Source: Paraburkholderia largidicola
GTDB taxonomy: Bacteria > Pseudomonadota > Gammaproteobacteria > Burkholderiales > Burkholderiaceae
Direction of reading: 5' to 3'
Assembly: GCF_013426895.1 (NCBI RefSeq)
Contig: NZ_AP023174.1
Location: 3,038,001-3,102,000 of the forward strand
Length of the DNA stretch: 64,000 nt
The first letter of the stretch is position 1; each line of letters begins with the position of its first letter. Both the position numbers and the translations under genes were made by a program. The notes below the pieces were generated by a model, which did not search any database, was not told the origin of the DNA, and saw nothing but the letters and a program-made list of their open reading frames with translations. Of the stretch, positions 63,192 to 64,000 are shown in pieces.

Positions 63192-64000
63192 TCATGCCGT
63201 CAGCGTGACGCGTGCGAACCGGCGCTTGCCGACCTGCACGACGAACTCACCGGCTTCGATCTTCAACCCCTTGTCCGACACGGTTGCGCCGTCGATCTTC
63301 ACGCCGCCCTGCTCGATGTTGCGCAGCGCTTCGCTCGTCGACGGCACGAGACCAGCCTGCTTCAGCAACTGCCCGATTGCGAGCGGCGCGCCCGCGAGCG
63401 TCACCGACGGGATATCGTCCGGCACGCCGCCCTTCGCGCGGTGGTTGAAGTCTTCCAGCGCGCGCTCTGCGTCGGGCTGCGAGTGAAAGCGCGCGACGAT
63501 TTCCTGCGCGAGCATCACCTTGAAGTCGCGCGGATTGCGTCCGCCTTCGATTTCACGCTTGAAGGCTTCGATCTCCGCCATCGGACGGAACGACAGCAGT
63601 TCGAAGTAGCGCCACATCAGCACGTCGGAAATGCTCATCAGCTTGCCGAACATGTCGTTCGGCTTTTCGCTGATGCCCACATAGTTAGCCTTCGACTTCG
63701 ACATCTTCTCGACGCCATCCAGCCCTTCGAGCAGCGGCATCGTCAGAATGCACTGCTGTTCCTGACCGTACTGCTTCTGCAGTTCGCGGCCGACCAGCAG
63801 ATTGAACTTCTGGTCCGTGCCGCCGAGCTCGAGATCCGCATTCAGCGCGACGGAGTCGTAGCCCTGCATCAGCGGATAGAGGAATTCGTGGATCGAGATG
63901 GGGACGCCGCCCTGGAACCGCTTCGTGAAGTCTTCGCGCTCCAGAATGCGCGCGACCGTGTAGCGCGACGCGAGCTTGATCATGCCGTCGGCGCCGAGCG
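63192..64000 (-). CDS. tyrS: Tyrosyl-tRNA synthetase, 3' part (5' end outside window)
   Basis: About 268 C-terminal residues of a class I synthetase. The KMSKS loop is [12 protein letters not shown], and [16 protein letters not shown] upstream belongs to the tyrosine-binding core. The S4-like RNA-binding domain closes the protein ([23 protein letters not shown]). The HIGH motif is beyond the right edge. First gene of a tyrS-dtd-histidine phosphatase run on the minus strand. Confidence 0.93.
   Translation of the reverse strand, partial: LGADGMIKLASRYTVARILEREDFTKRFQGGVPISIHEFLYPLMQGYDSVALNADLELGGTDQKFNLLVGRELQKQYGQEQQCILTMPLLEGLDGVEKMSKSKANYVGISEKPNDMFGKLMSISDVLMWRYFELLSFRPMAEIEAFKREIEGGRNPRDFKVMLAQEIVARFHSQPDAERALEDFNHRAKGGVPDDIPSVTLAGAPLAIGQLLKQAGLVPSTSEALRNIEQGGVKIDGATVSDKGLKIEAGEFVVQVGKRRFARVTLTA

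Overview
The window is a G+C-rich piece of a betaproteobacterial main chromosome. The gene order (glnE|yhdP-nitrilase-tldD-aroG, glcDEF, yggS-proC, katA/oxyR, queA-tgt-yajC-secDF, pepP-ubiH-dusB-fis-purH-ruvCAB, tyrS-dtd) is typical of Burkholderiaceae, and I would guess Paraburkholderia or a close relative. That assignment is inference from gene content; there is no rRNA here. I saw no tRNA, rRNA, CRISPR array, insertion sequence or prophage. Almost everything is housekeeping.

Layout: 1-7.3 kb holds the start of glnE (minus), then a YhdP/AsmA-like envelope protein, a nitrilase-family amidase and tldD. 7.3-8.8 kb holds aroG (DAHP synthase) preceded by a complete-looking ribosome-mediated transcription attenuator. 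8.9-9.6 kb is a toxin-antitoxin pair whose toxin carries a nonsense codon. 9.6-15.9 kb has a cobalamin adenosyltransferase and a glycolate oxidase cluster (extra FAD oxidase, glcD, glcE, glcF). 16-18.5 kb has yggS, proC and ubiA. 18.6-22.4 kb is a peroxide-defence block (dps, a 58-aa protein, katA, a possible 44-aa ORF, oxyR). 22.5-31 kb has recG, queA, tgt, yajC, secD and secF. 31-35 kb has an MHS-family transporter, two YceI proteins and cytochrome b561. 35.4-39.2 kb is a pqiA-pqiA-pqiB-pqiC operon. 39.3-51.8 kb has an RlmL-like methyltransferase, a WYL regulator, a VOC protein, pntAB, a Nudix hydrolase, mnmA, an FMN-dependent glutamate-synthase-like protein and an M48 lipoprotein protease. 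52-64 kb has a GST, pepP, ubiH, dusB, fis, purH, ruvC, a LysE-family exporter, ruvA, ruvB, a histidine phosphatase, dtd and the 3' part of tyrS.

Two things stand out. First, the aroG leader encodes a short peptide with seven consecutive aromatic codons (F-Y-F-Y-F-F-W), followed by mutually exclusive RNA pairings (pause, antiterminator, terminator). This predicts that the entry step of aromatic synthesis is controlled by charging of Phe/Tyr/Trp tRNAs. Second, four copies of a ~650-665 bp non-coding element lie at 32.6, 40.6, 42.7 and 50.3 kb. Each has 77-nt terminal inverted repeats containing a 15-bp hairpin, a second 21-bp inner inverted repeat around an ~83-nt centre, and two different internal arms. 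Every copy lies just past at least one stop codon. The two ends of a copy usually match each other better than other copies, and one copy is a mosaic. The DNA flanking every copy is G/T-rich on the top strand to its left and A/C-rich to its right, and this skew reaches into the third codon positions of neighbouring genes. I do not know a named family for this element.
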